Shown: positions 28,301 through 43,100 of the stretch, in pieces | Layout of the letters: the number at the start of each line of letters is the position of its first letter | Numbering within the stretch: the stretch's first letter is position 1 | Assembly: GCA_964016885.1 (NCBI GenBank) | Contig: OZ024740.1 | Location: 2,887,336 to 2,951,335, forward strand | Source of the DNA: Eledone cirrhosa | Taxonomy: Eukaryota; Mollusca; Cephalopoda; Octopoda; Eledonidae | Direction: 5' to 3' | Length of the DNA: 64,000 nucleotides | Translations under genes and position numbers: made by a program | The notes under the pieces: generated by a model | Told to the model about the DNA's origin: nothing | Database searches by the model: none | What the model saw: the letters and a program-made list of their open reading frames with translations, nothing else

Positions 28301-29000
28301 CCTCTCAATTCAGAGATTCTTTCCATGAGACATTCTAGCCACATGTTGATAGTATCGGAGCTGTGACCTCTCAATTCAGAGATTCTTTCCATGAGACATT
28401 CTAGCCACATGTTGATAGTATCGGAGCTGTGACCTCTCAATTCAGAGATTCTTTCCTGAGACATTCTAGCCACATGTTGATAGTATTGGAGCTGTGACCT
28501 CTCAATTCAGAGATTCTTTCCATAAGACATTCTAGCCACATGTTGATAGTATCGGAGCTGTGACCTCTCAATTCAGAGATTCTTTCCTGAGACATTCTAA
28601 CCACATGTCTGTAGTATCAGAGCTGTGACCTCTCAATTCAGAGATTCTTTCCTGAGACATTCTAGCCACATGTTGATAGTATCAGAGCTGTGACCTCTCA
28701 ATTCAGAGATTCTTTCCTGAGACATTCTAACCACATGTCTGCAGTATCAGAGCTGTGACCTCTCAATTCAGAGATTCTTTCCTGAGACATTCTAGCCACA
28801 TGTTGATAGTATCGGAGCTGTGATGTCTCAATTCAGAGATTCTTTCCTGAAACATTCTAGCCACGTGTTGATAGTATCGGAGCTGTGACCTCTCAATTCA
28901 GAGATTCTTTCCATGAGACATTCTAACCACATGTTGATAGTATCGGAGCTGTGACCTCTCAATTCAGAGATTCTTTCCATGAGACATTCTAGCCACATGT
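22143..29000. repeat. Three successive copies of a 2.5-2.75 kb satellite block
   Basis: Blocks starting at 22143, 24897 and 27453 share a long ordered set of marks: the CCTCACAATTC junction, CCATAAGAC, GGAGTTGTGACC with GAGAATCTTTCC, TTTCCTGTGACATT, CCTCGCAATTC, and later GATGTCTC with TGAAACATT and CCACGTG. Spacings are 2754 bp (42 monomers) and 2556 bp (39 monomers). They differ by 198 bp, the length of three 66-mers. The third copy departs from the second shortly after 28900, where two extra 66-mers appear. The end given is approximate. Confidence 0.85.
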
Positions 29001-32000
29001 TGATAGTATCGGAGCTGTGACCTCTCAATTCAGAGATTCTTTCCATGAGACATTCTAGCCACATGTTGATAGTATCGGAGCTGTGACCTCTCAATTCAGA
29101 GATTCTTTCCATGAGACATTCTAACCACATGTTGATAGTATCGGAGCTGTGACCTCTCAATTCAGAGATTCTTTCCTGAGACATTCTAACCACATGTTGA
29201 TAGTATCAGAGCTGTGACCTCTCAATTCAGAGATTCTTTCCTGAGACATTCTAACCACATGTTGATAGTATCAGAGCTGTGACCTCTCAATTCAGAGATT
29301 CTTTCCTGAGACATTCTAAACACATGTTGATAGTATCAGAGCTGTGACCTCTCAATTCAGAGATTCTTTCCTGAGACATTCTAACCACATGTTGATAGTA
29401 TCGGAGCTGTGACCTCTCAATTCAGAGATTCTTTCCATGAGACATTCTAGCCACATGTTGATAGTATCAGAGCTGTGACCTCTCAATTCAGAGATTCTTT
29501 CCTGAGACATTCTAGCCACATGTTGATAGTATCAGAGCTGTGACCTCTCAATTCAGAGATTCTTTCCTGAGACATTCTAACCAGATGTCTGTAGTATCGG
29601 AGCTGTGACCTCTCAATTCAGAGATTCTTTCCTGAGACATTCTAACCACATGTTGATAGTATCGGAGCTGTGACCTCTCAATTCAGAGATTCTTTCCATG
29701 AGACATTCTAGCCACATGTTGATAGTATCGGAGCTGTGACGTCTCAATTCAGAGATTCTTTCCTGAGACATTCTAACCACATGTTGATAGTATCGGAGCT
29801 GTGACCTCTCAATTCAGAGATTCTTTCCATGAGACATTCTAGCCACATGTTGATAGTATCGGAGCTGTGACGTCTCAATTCAGAGATTCTTTCCTGAGAC
29901 ATTCTAACCACATGTTGATAGTATCGGAGCTGTGACCTCTCAATTCAGAGATTCTTTCCTGAGACATTCTAGCCACATGTTGATAGTATCGGAGCTGTGA
30001 CCTCACAATTCAGAGATTCTTTCCATAAGACATTCTAGCCACATGTTGATAGTATCGGAGCTGTGACCTCTCAATTCAGAGATTCTTTCCATGAGACATT
30101 CTAGCCACATGTTGATAGTATCGGAGTTGTGACCTCTCAATTCAGAGAATCTTTCCATGAGACATTCTAGCCACATGTTGATAGTATTGGAGCTGTGACC
30201 TCTCAATTCAGAGATTCTTTCCATGAGACATTCTAACCACATGTTGATAGTATCGGAGCTGTGACCTCTCAATTCAGAGATTCTTTCCTGAGACGTTCTA
30301 ACCACATGTTGATAGTATCAGAGCTGTGACCTCTCAATTCAGAGATTCTTTCCTGAGACATTCTAACCACATGTTGATAGTATCAGAGCTGTGACCTCTC
30401 AATTCAGAGATTCTTTCCATGAGACATTCTAACCACATGTTGATAGTATCAGAGCTGTGACCTCTCAATTCAGAGATTCTTTCCTGAGACATTCTAACCA
30501 CATGTTGATAGTATCGGAGCTGTGACCTCTCAATTCAGAGATTCTTTCCATGAGACATTCTAGCCACATGTTGATAGTATCAGAGCTGTGACCTCTCAAT
30601 TCAGAGATTCTTTCCTGAGACATTCTAGCCACATGTTGATAGTATCAGAGCTGTGACCTCTCAATTCAGAGATTCTTTCCTGAGACATTCTAACCAGATG
30701 TCTGTAGTATCGGAGCTGTGACCTCTCAATTCAGAGATTCTTTCCTGAGACATTCTAACCACATGTTGATAGTATCGGAGCTGTGACCTCTCAATTCAGA
30801 GATTCTTTCCTGAGACATTCTAGCCACATGTTGATAGTATCAGAGCTGTGACCTCTCAATTCAGAGATTCTTTCCTGAGACATTCTAACCACATGTTGAT
30901 AGTATCGGAGCTGTGACCTCTCAATTCAGAGATTCTTTCCATGAGACATTCTAGCCACATGTTGATAGTATCGGAGCTGTGACGTCTCAATTCAGAGATT
31001 CTTTCCTGAGACATTCTAACCACATGTTGATAGTATCGGAGCTGTGACCTCTCAATTCAGAGATTCTTTCCATGAGACATTCTAGCCACATGTTGATAGT
31101 ATCGGAGCTGTGACGTCTCAATTCAGAGATTCTTTCCTGAGACATTCTAACCACATGTTGATAGTATCGGAGCTGTGACCTCTCAATTCAGAGATTCTTT
31201 CCATGAGACATTCTAGCCACATGTTGATAGTATCGGAGCTGTGACCTCTCAATTCAGAGATTCTTTCCATGAGACATTCTAGCCACATGTTGATAGTATT
31301 GGAGCTGTAACCTCTCAATTCAGAGATTCTTTCCATGAGACATTCTAGCCACATGTTGATAGTATCGGAGCTGTGACCTCTCAATTCAGAGATTCTTTCC
31401 TGAGACATTCTAACCACATGTTGATAGTATCGGAGCTGTGACCTCTCAATTCAGAGATTCTTTCCTGAGACATTCTAGCCACATGTTGATAGTATCGGAG
31501 CTGTGACCTCTCAATTCAGAGATTCTTTCCATGAGACATTCTAACCACATGTTGATAGTATCGGAGCTGTGACCTCTCAATTCAGAGATTCTTTCCTGAG
31601 ACATTCTAACCACATGTTGATAGTATTGGAGCTGTGACCTCTCAATTCAGAGATTCTTTCCATAAGACATTCTAGCCACATGTTGATAGTATCGGAGCTG
31701 TGACCTCTCAATTCAGAGATTCTTTCCTGAGACATTCTAACCACATGTCTGTAGTATCAGAGCTGTGACCTCTCAATTCAGAGATTCTTTCCTGAGACAT
31801 TCTAGCCACATGTTGATAGTATCAGAGCTGTGACCTCTCAATTCAGAGATTCTTTCCTGAGACATTCTAACCACATGTCTGTAGTATCAGAGCTGTGACC
31901 TCTCAATTCAGAGATTCTTTCCTGAGACATTCTAGCCACATGTTGATAGTATCAGAGCTGTGACCTCTCAATTCAGAGATTCTTTCCTGAGACATTCTAA

Positions 32001-35000
32001 CCACATGTCTGTAGTATCAGAGCTGTGACCTCTCAATTCAGAGATTCTTTCCTGAGACATTCTAACCACATGTCTGTAGTATCAGAGCTGTGACCTCTCA
32101 ATTCAGAGATTCTTTCCATGAGACATTCTAGCCACATGTTGATAGTATCAGAGCTGTGACCTCTCAATTCAGAGATTCTTTCCTGAGACATTCTAGCCAC
32201 ATGTTGATAGTATCAGAGCTGTGACCTCTCAATTCAGAGATTCTTTCCATGAGACATTCTAGCCACATGTTGATAGTATCGGAGCTGTGACCTCTCAATT
32301 CAGAGATTCTTTCCTGAGTCATTCTAACCACATGTCTGTAGTATCAGAGCTGTGACCTCTCAATTCAGAGATTCTTTCCTGAGACATTCTAACCACATGT
32401 TGATAGTATCAGAGCTGTGACCTCTCAATTCAGAGATTCTTTCCTGAGACATTCTAGCCACATGTTGATAGTATCAGAGCTGTGACCTCTCAATTCAGAG
32501 ATTCTTTCCTGAGACATTCTAAACCACATGTTGATAGTATCGGAGCTGTGACTTCTCAATTCAGAGATTCTTTCCATGAGACATTCTAGCCACATGTTGA
32601 TAGTATCGGAGCTGTGACCTCTCAATTCAGAGATTCTTTCCTGAGACATTCTAGCCACATGTTGATAGTATCGGAGCTGTGACCTCTCAATTCAGAGATT
32701 CTTTCCATGAGACATTCTAGCCACATGTTGATAGTATCGGAGCTGTGACCTCTCAATTCAGAGATTCTTTCCTGAGACATTCTAGCCACATGTTGATAGT
32801 ATCGGAGCTGTGACCTCACAATTCAGAGATTCTTTCCATAAGACATTCTAGCCACATGTTGATAGTATCGGAGCTGTGACCTCTCAATTCAGAGATTCTT
32901 TCCATGAGACATTCTAGCCACATGTTGATAGTATCGGAGTTGTGACCTCTCAATTCAGAGAATCTTTCCATGAGACATTCTAGCCACATGTTGATAGTAT
33001 TGGAGCTGTGACCTCTCAATTCAGAGATTCTTTCCATGAGACATTCTAGCCACATGTTGATAGTATCGGAGCTGTGACCTCTCAATTCAGAGATTCTTTC
33101 CTGAGACATTCTAACCACATGTCTGCAGTATCAGAGCTGTGACCTCTCAATTCAGAGATTCTTTCCTGAGACATTCTAGCCACATGTTGATAGTATCGGA
33201 GCTGTGATGTCTCAATTCAGAGATTCTTTCCTGAAACATTCTAGCCACGTGTTGATAGTATCGGAGCTGTGACCTCTCAATTCAGAGATTCTTTCCATGA
33301 GACATTCTAACCACATGTTGATAGTATCGGAGCTGTGACCTCTCAATTCAGAGATTCTTTCCATGAGACATTCTAGCCACATGTTGATAGTATCGGAGCT
33401 GTGACCTCTCAATTCAGAGATTCTTTCCATGAGACATTCTAGCCACATGTTGATAGTATCGGAGCTGTGACCTCTCAATTCAGAGATTCTTTCCATGAGA
33501 CATTCTAACCACATGTTGATAGTATCGGAGCTGTGACCTCTCAATTCAGAGATTCTTTCCTGAGACATTCTAACCACATGTTGATAGTATCAGAGCTGTG
33601 ACCTCTCAATTCAGAGATTCTTTCCTGAGACATTCTAACCACATGTTGATAGTATCAGAGCTGTGACCTCTCAATTCAGAGATTCTTTCCTGAGACATTC
33701 TAAACACATGTTGATAGTATCAGAGCTGTGACCTCTCAATTCAGAGATTCTTTCCTGAGACATTCTAACCACATGTTGATAGTATCGGAGCTGTGACCTC
33801 TCAATTCAGAGATTCTTTCCATGAGACATTCTAGCCACATGTTGATAGTATCAGAGCTGTGACCTCTCAATTCAGAGATTCTTTCCTGAGACATTCTAGC
33901 CACATGTTGATAGTATCAGAGCTGTGACCTCTCAATTCAGAGATTCTTTCCTGAGACATTCTAACCAGATGTCTGTAGTATCGGAGCTGTGACCTCTCAA
34001 TTCAGAGATTCTTTCCTGAGACATTCTAACCACATGTTGATAGTATCGGAGCTGTGACCTCTCAATTCAGAGATTCTTTCCATGAGACATTCTAGCCACA
34101 TGTTGATAGTATCGGAGCTGTGACGTCTCAATTCAGAGATTCTTTCCTGAGACATTCTAACCACATGTTGATAGTATCGGAGCTGTGACCTCTCAATTCA
34201 GAGATTCTTTCCATGAGACATTCTAGCCACATGTTGATAGTATCGGAGCTGTGACGTCTCAATTCAGAGATTCTTTCCTGAGACATTCTAACCACATGTT
34301 GATAGTATCGGAGCTGTGACCTCTCAATTCAGAGATTCTTTCCTGAGACATTCTAGCCACATGTTGATAGTATCGGAGCTGTGACCTCACAATTCAGAGA
34401 TTCTTTCCATAAGACATTCTAGCCACATGTTGATAGTATCGGAGCTGTGACCTCTCAATTCAGAGATTCTTTCCATGAGACATTCTAGCCACATGTTGAT
34501 AGTATCGGAGTTGTGACCTCTCAATTCAGAGAATCTTTCCATGAGACATTCTAGCCACATGTTGATAGTATTGGAGCTGTGACCTCTCAATTCAGAGATT
34601 CTTTCCATGAGACATTCTAACCACATGTTGATAGTATCGGAGCTGTGACCTCTCAATTCAGAGATTCTTTCCTGAGACGTTCTAACCACATGTTGATAGT
34701 ATCAGAGCTGTGACCTCTCAATTCAGAGATTCTTTCCTGAGACATTCTAACCACATGTTGATAGTATCAGAGCTGTGACCTCTCAATTCAGAGATTCTTT
34801 CCATGAGACATTCTAACCACATGTTGATAGTATCAGAGCTGTGACCTCTCAATTCAGAGATTCTTTCCTGAGACATTCTAACCACATGTTGATAGTATCG
34901 GAGCTGTGACCTCTCAATTCAGAGATTCTTTCCATGAGACATTCTAGCCACATGTTGATAGTATCAGAGCTGTGACCTCTCAATTCAGAGATTCTTTCCT

Positions 35001-37404
35001 GAGACATTCTAGCCACATGTTGATAGTATCAGAGCTGTGACCTCTCAATTCAGAGATTCTTTCCTGAGACATTCTAACCAGATGTCTGTAGTATCGGAGC
35101 TGTGACCTCTCAATTCAGAGATTCTTTCCTGAGACATTCTAACCACATGTTGATAGTATCGGAGCTGTGACCTCTCAATTCAGAGATTCTTTCCTGAGAC
35201 ATTCTAGCCACATGTTGATAGTATCAGAGCTGTGACCTCTCAATTCAGAGATTCTTTCCTGAGACATTCTAACCACATGTTGATAGTATCGGAGCTGTGA
35301 CCTCTCAATTCAGAGATTCTTTCCATGAGACATTCTAGCCACATGTTGATAGTATCGGAGCTGTGACGTCTCAATTCAGAGATTCTTTCCTGAGACATTC
35401 TAACCACATGCTGATAGTATCGGAGCTGTGACCTCTCAATTCAGAGATTCTTTCCATGAGACATTCTAGCCACATGTTGATAGTATCGGAGCTGTGACGT
35501 CTCAATTCAGAGATTCTTTCCTGAGACATTCTAACCACATGTTGATAGTATCGGAGCTGTGACCTCTCAATTCAGAGATTCTTTCCATGAGACATTCTAG
35601 CCACATGTTGATAGTATCGGAGCTGTGACCTCTCAATTCAGAGATTCTTTCCATGAGACATTCTAGCCACATGTTGATAGTATTGGAGCTGTGACCTCTC
35701 AATTCAGAGATTCTTTCCATGAGACATTCTAGCCACATGTTGATAGTATCGGAGCTGTGACCTCTCAATTCAGAGATTCTTTCCTGAGACATTCTAACCA
35801 CATGTTGATAGTATCGGAGCTGTGACCTCTCAATTCAGAGATTCTTTCCTGAGACATTCTAGCCACATGTTGATAGTATCGGAGCTGTGACCTCTCAATT
35901 CAGAGATTCTTTCCATGAGACATTCTAACCACATGTTGATAGTATTGGAGCTGTGACCTCTCAATTCAGAGATTCTTTCCATAAGACATTCTAGCCACAT
36001 GTTGATAGTATCGGAGCTGTGACCTCTCAATTCAGAGATTCTTTCCTGAGACATTCTAACCACATGTCTGTAGTATCAGAGCTGTGACCTCTCAATTCAG
36101 AGATTCTTTCCTGAGACATTCTAGCCACATGTTGATAGTATCAGAGCTGTGACCTCTCAATTCAGAGATTCTTTCCTGAGACATTCTAACCACATGTCTG
36201 TAGTATCAGAGCTGTGACCTCTCAATTCAGAGATTCTTTCCTGAGACATTCTAGCCACATGTTGATAGTATCAGAGCTGTGACCTCTCAATTCAGAGATT
36301 CTTTCCTGAGACATTCTAACCACATGTCTGTAGTATCAGAGCTGTGACCTCTCAATTCAGAGATTCTTTCCTGAGACATTCTAACCACATGTCTGTAGTA
36401 TCAGAGCTGTGACCTCTCAATTCAGAGATTCTTTCCATGAGACATTCTAGCCACATGTTGATAGTATCAGAGCTGTGACCTCTCAATTCAGAGATTCTTT
36501 CCTGAGACATTCTAGCCACATGTTGATAGTATCAGAGCTGTGACCTCTCAATTCAGAGATTCTTTCCATGAGACATTCTAGCCACATGTTGATAGTATCG
36601 GAGCTGTGACCTCTCAATTCAGAGATTCTTTCCTGAGTCATTCTAACCACATGTCTGTAGTATCAGAGCTGTGACCTCTCAATTCAGAGATTCTTTCCTG
36701 AGACATTCTAACCACATGTTGATAGTATCAGAGCTGTGACCTCTCAATTCAGAGATTCTTTCCTGAGACATTCTAGCCACATGTTGATAGTATCAGAGCT
36801 GTGACCTCTCAATTCAGAGATTCTTTCCTGAGACATTCTAAACCACATGTTGATAGTATCGGAGCTGTGACTTCTCAATTCAGAGATTCTTTCCATGAGA
36901 CATTCTAGCCACATGTTGATAGTATCGGAGCTGTGACCTCTCAATTCAGAGATTCTTTCCTGAGACATTCTAGCCACATGTTGATAGTATCGGAGCTGTG
37001 ACCTCTCAATTCAGAGATTCTTTCCATGAGACATTCTAGCCACATGTTGATAGTATCGGAGCTGTGACCTCTCAATTCAGAGATTCTTTCCTGAGACATT
37101 CTAGCCACATGTTGATAGTATCGGAGCTGTGACCTCACAATTCAGAGATTCTTTCCATAAGACATTCTAGCCACATGTTGATAGTATCGGAGCTGTGACC
37201 TCTCAATTCAGAGATTCTTTCCATGAGACATTCTAGCCACATGTTGATAGTATCGGAGTTGTGACCTCTCAATTCAGAGAATCTTTCCATGAGACATTCT
37301 AGCCACATGTTGATAGTATTGGAGCTGTGACCTCTCAATTCAGAGATTCTTTCCATGAGACATTCTAGCCACATGTTGATAGTATCGGAGCTGTGACCTC
37401 TCAA
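28702..37404. repeat. Tandem duplication, 4384-bp unit (67 monomers)
   Basis: Copy A is 28702-33085 and copy B is 33086-37404. Matching marks lie exactly 4384 bp apart in the first part: TCTGCAG at 28739 and 33123, GATGTCTC with CCACGTG near 28828 and 33212, and CTAAACACATG near 29318 and 33702. After about 35.9 kb the offset becomes 4319 bp, so copy B has lost exactly one 65-bp monomer. Copy A has a private CTGTAACC near 31308. Confidence 0.9.
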
Positions 37405-39628
37405 TTCAGAGATTCTTTCCATGAGACATTCTAGCCACATGTTGATAGTATCGGAGCTGTGACCTCTCAATTCAGAGATTCTTTCCTGTGACATTCTAAC
37501 CACATGTTGATAGTATCGGAGCTGTGACCTCTCAATTCAGAGATTCTTTCCATGAGACATTCTAGCCACATGTTGATAGTATCGGAGCTGTGACCTCTCA
37601 ATTCAGAGATTCTTTCCATGAGACATTCTAGCCACATGTTGATAGTATCGGAGCTGTGACCTCTCAATTCAGAGATTCTTTCCATGAGACATTCTAGCCA
37701 CATGTTGATAGTATCAGAGCTGTGACCTCGCAATTCAGAGATTCTTTCCTGAGACATTCTAGCCACATGTTGATAGTATCGGAGCTGTGACCTCTCAATT
37801 CAGAGATTCTTTCCATGAGACATTCTAGCCACATGTTGATAGTATCGGAGCTGTGACCTCTCAATTCAGAGATTCTTTCCATGAGACATTCTAGCCACAT
37901 GTTGATAGTATTGGAGCTGTGACCTCTCAATTCAGAGATTCTTTCCATGAGACATTCTAGCCACATGTTGATAGTATCGGAGCTGTGACCTCTCAATTCA
38001 GAGATTCTTTCCATGAGACATTCTAGCCACATGTTGATAGTATCGGAGCTGTGACCTCTCAATTCAGAGATTCTTTCCATGAGACATTCTAGCCACATGT
38101 TGATAGTATCGGAGCTGTGACCTCTCAATTCAGAGATTCTTTCCATGAGACATTCTAGCCACATGTTGATAGTATCGGAGCTGTGACCTCTCAATTCAGA
38201 GATTCTTTCCTGAGACATTCTAGCCACATGTTGATAGTATTGGAGCTGTGACCTCTCAATTCAGAGATTCTTTCCATAAGACATTCTAGCCACATGTTGA
38301 TAGTATCGGAGCTGTGACCTCTCAATTCAGAGATTCTTTCCTGAGACATTCTAACCACATGTCTGTAGTATCAGAGCTGTGACCTCTCAATTCAGAGATT
38401 CTTTCCTGAGACATTCTAGCCACATGTTGATAGTATCAGAGCTGTGACCTCTCAATTCAGAGATTCTTTCCTGAGACATTCTAACCACATGTCTGTAGTA
38501 TCAGAGCTGTGACCTCTCAATTCAGAGATTCTTTCCTGAGACATTCTAGCCACATGTTGATAGTATCGGAGCTGTGATGTCTCAATTCAGAGATTCTTTC
38601 CTGAAACATTCTAGCCACGTGTTGATAGTATCGGAGCTGTGACCTCTCAATTCAGAGATTCTTTCCATGAGACATTCTAACCACATGTTGATAGTATCGG
38701 AGCTGTGACCTCTCAATTCAGAGATTCTTTCCATGAGACATTCTAGCCACATGTTGATAGTATCGGAGCTGTGACCTCTCAATTCAGAGATTCTTTCCAT
38801 GAGACATTCTAGCCACATGTTGATAGTATCGGAGCTGTGACCTCTCAATTCAGAGATTCTTTCCATGAGACATTCTAACCACATGTTGATAGTATCGGAG
38901 CTGTGACCTCTCAATTCAGAGATTCTTTCCTGAGACATTCTAACCACATGTTGATAGTATCAGAGCTGTGACCTCTCAATTCAGAGATTCTTTCCTGAGA
39001 CATTCTAACCACATGTTGATAGTATCAGAGCTGTGACCTCTCAATTCAGAGATTCTTTCCTGAGACATTCTAACCACATGTTGATAGTATCAGAGCTGTG
39101 ACCTCTCAATTCAGAGATTCTTTCCTGAGACATTCTAACCACATGTTGATAGTATCGGAGCTGTGACCTCTCAATTCAGAGATTCTTTCCATGAGACATT
39201 CTAGCCACATGTTGATAGTATCAGAGCTGTGACCTCTCAATTCAGAGATTCTTTCCTGAGACATTCTAGCCACATGTTGATAGTATCAGAGCTGTGACCT
39301 CTCAATTCAGAGATTCTTTCCTGAGACATTCTAACCAGATGTCTGTAGTATCGGAGCTGTGACCTCTCAATTCAGAGATTCTTTCCTGAGACATTCTAAC
39401 CACATGTTGATAGTATCGGAGCTGTGACCTCTCAATTCAGAGATTCTTTCCATGAGACATTCTAGCCACATGTTGATAGTATCGGAGCTGTGACGTCTCA
39501 ATTCAGAGATTCTTTCCTGAGACATTCTAACCACATGTTGATAGTATCGGAGCTGTGACCTCTCAATTCAGAGATTCTTTCCATGAGACATTCTAGCCAC
39601 ATGTTGATAGTATCGGAGCTGTGACGTC

Positions 39629-40192
39629 TCAATTCAGAGATTCTTTCCTGAGACATTCTAACCACATGTTGATAGTATCGGAGCTGTGACCTCTCAATTC
39701 AGAGATTCTTTCCATGAGACATTCTAGCCACATGTTGATAGTATCGGAGCTGTGACCTCTCAATTCAGAGATTCTATCCATGAGACATTCTAGCCACATG
39801 TTGATAGTATCGGAGCTGTGACCTCTCAATTCAGAGATTCTTTCCATGAGACATTCTAGCCACATGTTGATAGTATCGGAGCTGTGACCTCTCAATTCAG
39901 AGATTCTTTCCATGAGACATTCTAACCACATGTTGATAGTATCGGAGCTGTGACCTCTCAATTCAGAGATTCTTTCCATGAGACATTCTAGCCACATGTT
40001 GATAGTATCGGAGCTGTGACCTCTCAATTCAGAGATTCTTTCCATGAGACATTCTAGCCACATGTTGATAGTATTGGAGCTGTGACCTCTCAATTCAGAG
40101 ATTCTTTCCATGAGACATTCTAGCCACATGTTGATAGTATCGGAGCTGTGACCTCTCAATTCAGAGATTCTTTCCTGAGACATTCTAACCAC
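39629..40192 (-). other. Run-on open frame of 66-bp monomers (187 aa); probably not a gene
   Basis: Seven 66-mers in succession give eight repeats of the 22-residue unit, with one MER-to-MDR change and one SSD-to-SSN change. It lies at the right end of the heavily duplicated middle part of the array. Shorter versions of the same block, with three 66-mers, occur at 16646, 19458, 20439 and 35502. This suggests that the open frame grew by adding four 66-mers rather than being kept as a gene. Confidence 0.75.
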
Positions 40193-43100
40193 ATGTTGAT
40201 AGTATCGGAGCTGTGACCTCTCAATTCAGAGATTCTTTCCTGAGACATTCTAGCTACATGTTGATAGTATCGGAGCTGTGACCTCACAATTCAGAGATTC
40301 TTTCCATGAGACATTCTAACCACATGTTGATAGTATCGGAGCTGTGACCTCTCAATTCAGAGATTCTTTCCTGAGACATTCTAACCACATGTTGATAGTA
40401 TTGGAGCTGTGACCTCTCAATTCAGAGATTCTTTCCATAAGACATTCTAGCCACATGTTGATAGTATCGGAGCTGTGACCTCTCAATTCAGAGATTCTTT
40501 CCTGAGACATTCTAACCACATGTCTGTAGTATCAGAGCTGTGACCTCTCAATTCAGAGATTCTTTCCTGAGACATTCTAGCCACATGTTGATAGTATCAG
40601 AGCTGTGACCTCTCAATTCAGAGATTCTTTCCTGAGACATTCTTACCACATGTCTGTAGTATCAGAGCTGTGACCTCTCAATTCAGAGATTCTTTCCTGA
40701 GACATTCTAGCCACATGTTGATAGTATCAGAGCTGTGACCTCTCAATTCAGAGATTCTTTCCTGAGACATTCTAACCACATGTCTGTAGTATCAGAGCTG
40801 TGACCTCTCAATTCAGAGATTCTTTCCTGAGACATTCTAACCACATGTCTGTAGTATCAGAGCTGTGACCTCTCAATTCAGAGATTCTTTCCTGAGACAT
40901 TCTAGCCACATGTTGATAGTATCAGAGCTGTGACCTCTCAATTCAGAGATTCTTTCCTGAGACATTCTAACCACATGTCTGTAGTATCAGAGCTGTGACC
41001 TCTCAATTCAGAGATTCTTTCCTGAGACATTCTAGCCACATGTTGATAGTATCAGAGCTGTGACCTCTCAATTCAGAGATTCTTTCCTGAGACATTCTAA
41101 CCACATGTCTGTAGTATCAGAGCTGTGACCTCTCAATTCAGAGATTCTTTCCTGAGACATTCTAACCACATGTTGATAGTATCGGAGCTGTGACCTCTCA
41201 ATTCAGAGATTCTTTCCATGAGACATTCTAGCCACATGTTGATATTATCGGAGCTGTGACCTCTCAATTCAGAGATTCTTTCCATGAGACATTCTAGCCA
41301 CATGTTGAGAGTATCGGAGCTGTGACCTCTCAATTCAGAGATTCTTTCCCGAGACATTCTAACCACATGTCTGTAGTATCAGAGCTGTGACCTCTCAATT
41401 CAGAGATTCTTTCCTGAGTCATTCTAACCACATGTTGATAGTATCGGAGCTGTGACCTCTCAATTCAGAGATTCTTTCCTGAGTCATTCTAACCACATGT
41501 TGAGAGTATCGGAGCTGTGACCTCTCAATTCAGAGATTCTTTCCTGAGTCATTCTAGCCACATGTTGATAGTATCGGAGCTGTGACCTCTCAATTCAGAG
41601 ATTCTTTCCTGAGACATTCTAGTCACATGTTGATAGTATCAGAGCTGTGACCTCTCAATTCAGAGATTCTTTCCTGAGACATTCTAACCACATGTTGATA
41701 GTATCAGAGCTGTGACCTCTCAATTCAGAGATTCTTTCCTGAGACATTCTAACCACATGTTGATAGTATCAGAGCTGTGACCTCTCAATTCAGAGATTCT
41801 TTCCTGAGACATTCTAGCCACATGTTGATAGTATCAGAGCTGTGACCTCTCAATTCAGAGATTCTTTCCTGAGACATTCTAGCCACATGTTCATAGTATC
41901 GGAGCTGTGACCTCTCAATTCAGAGATTCTTTCCATGAAACATTCTAGCCACATGTTGATAGTGTCGGAGCTGTGACCTCTCAATTCAGAGATTCTTTCC
42001 ATGAGACATTCTAGCCACATGTTGATAGTATCGGAGCTGTGACCTCTCAATTTAGAGATTCTTTCCTGAGACATTCTAACCACATGTTGATAGTATCGGA
42101 GCTGTGACCTCTCAATTCAGAGATTCTTTCCTGAGACATTCTAACCACATGTCTGTAGTATCAGAGCTGTGACCTCTCAATTCAGAGATTCTTTCCTGAG
42201 ACATTCTAACCACATGTTGATAGTATCAGAGCTGTGACCTCTCAATTCAGAGATTCTTTCCTGAGACATTCTAACCACATGTTGATAGTATCGGAGCTGT
42301 GACCTCTCAATTCAGAGATTCTTTCCTGAGACGTTCTCACCACATGTTGATAGTATCAGAGCTGTGACGTCTCAATTCAGAGATTCTTTCCTGAGACATT
42401 CTAACCACATGTTGATAGTATCGGAGCTGTGACCTCTCAATTCAGAGATTCTTTCCATGAGACATTCTAGCCACATGTTGATAGTATCGGAGCTGTGACC
42501 TCTCAATTCAGAGATTCTTTCCTGAGACATTCTAACCACATGTTGATAGTATCAGAGCTGTGACGTCTCAATTCAGAGATTCTTTCCTGAGACATTCTAA
42601 CCACATGTTGATAGTATCGGAGCTGTGACCTCTCAATTCAGAGATTCTTTCCATGAGACATTCTAGCCACATGTTGATAGTATCGGAGCTGTGACCTCTC
42701 AATTCAGAGATTCTTTCCTGAGACATTCTAACCACATGTTGATAGTATCAGAGCTGTGACGTCTCAATTCAGAGATTCTTTCCTGAGACATTCTAGCCAC
42801 ATGTTGATAGTATCGGAGCTGTGACCTCTCAATTCAGAGATTCTTTCCATGAGACATTCTAGCCACATGTTGATAGTGTCGGAGCTGTGACCTCTCAATT
42901 CAGAGATTCTTTCCTGAGACATTCTAACCACATGTTGATAGTATCGGAGCTGTGACCTCTCAATTCAGAGATTCTTTCCTGAGACATTCTAACCACATGT
43001 TGATAGTATCGGAGCTGTGACCTCTCAATTCAGAGATTCTTTCCATGAGACATTCTAGCCACATGTTGATAGTATCGGAGCTGTGACCTCTCAATTCAGA

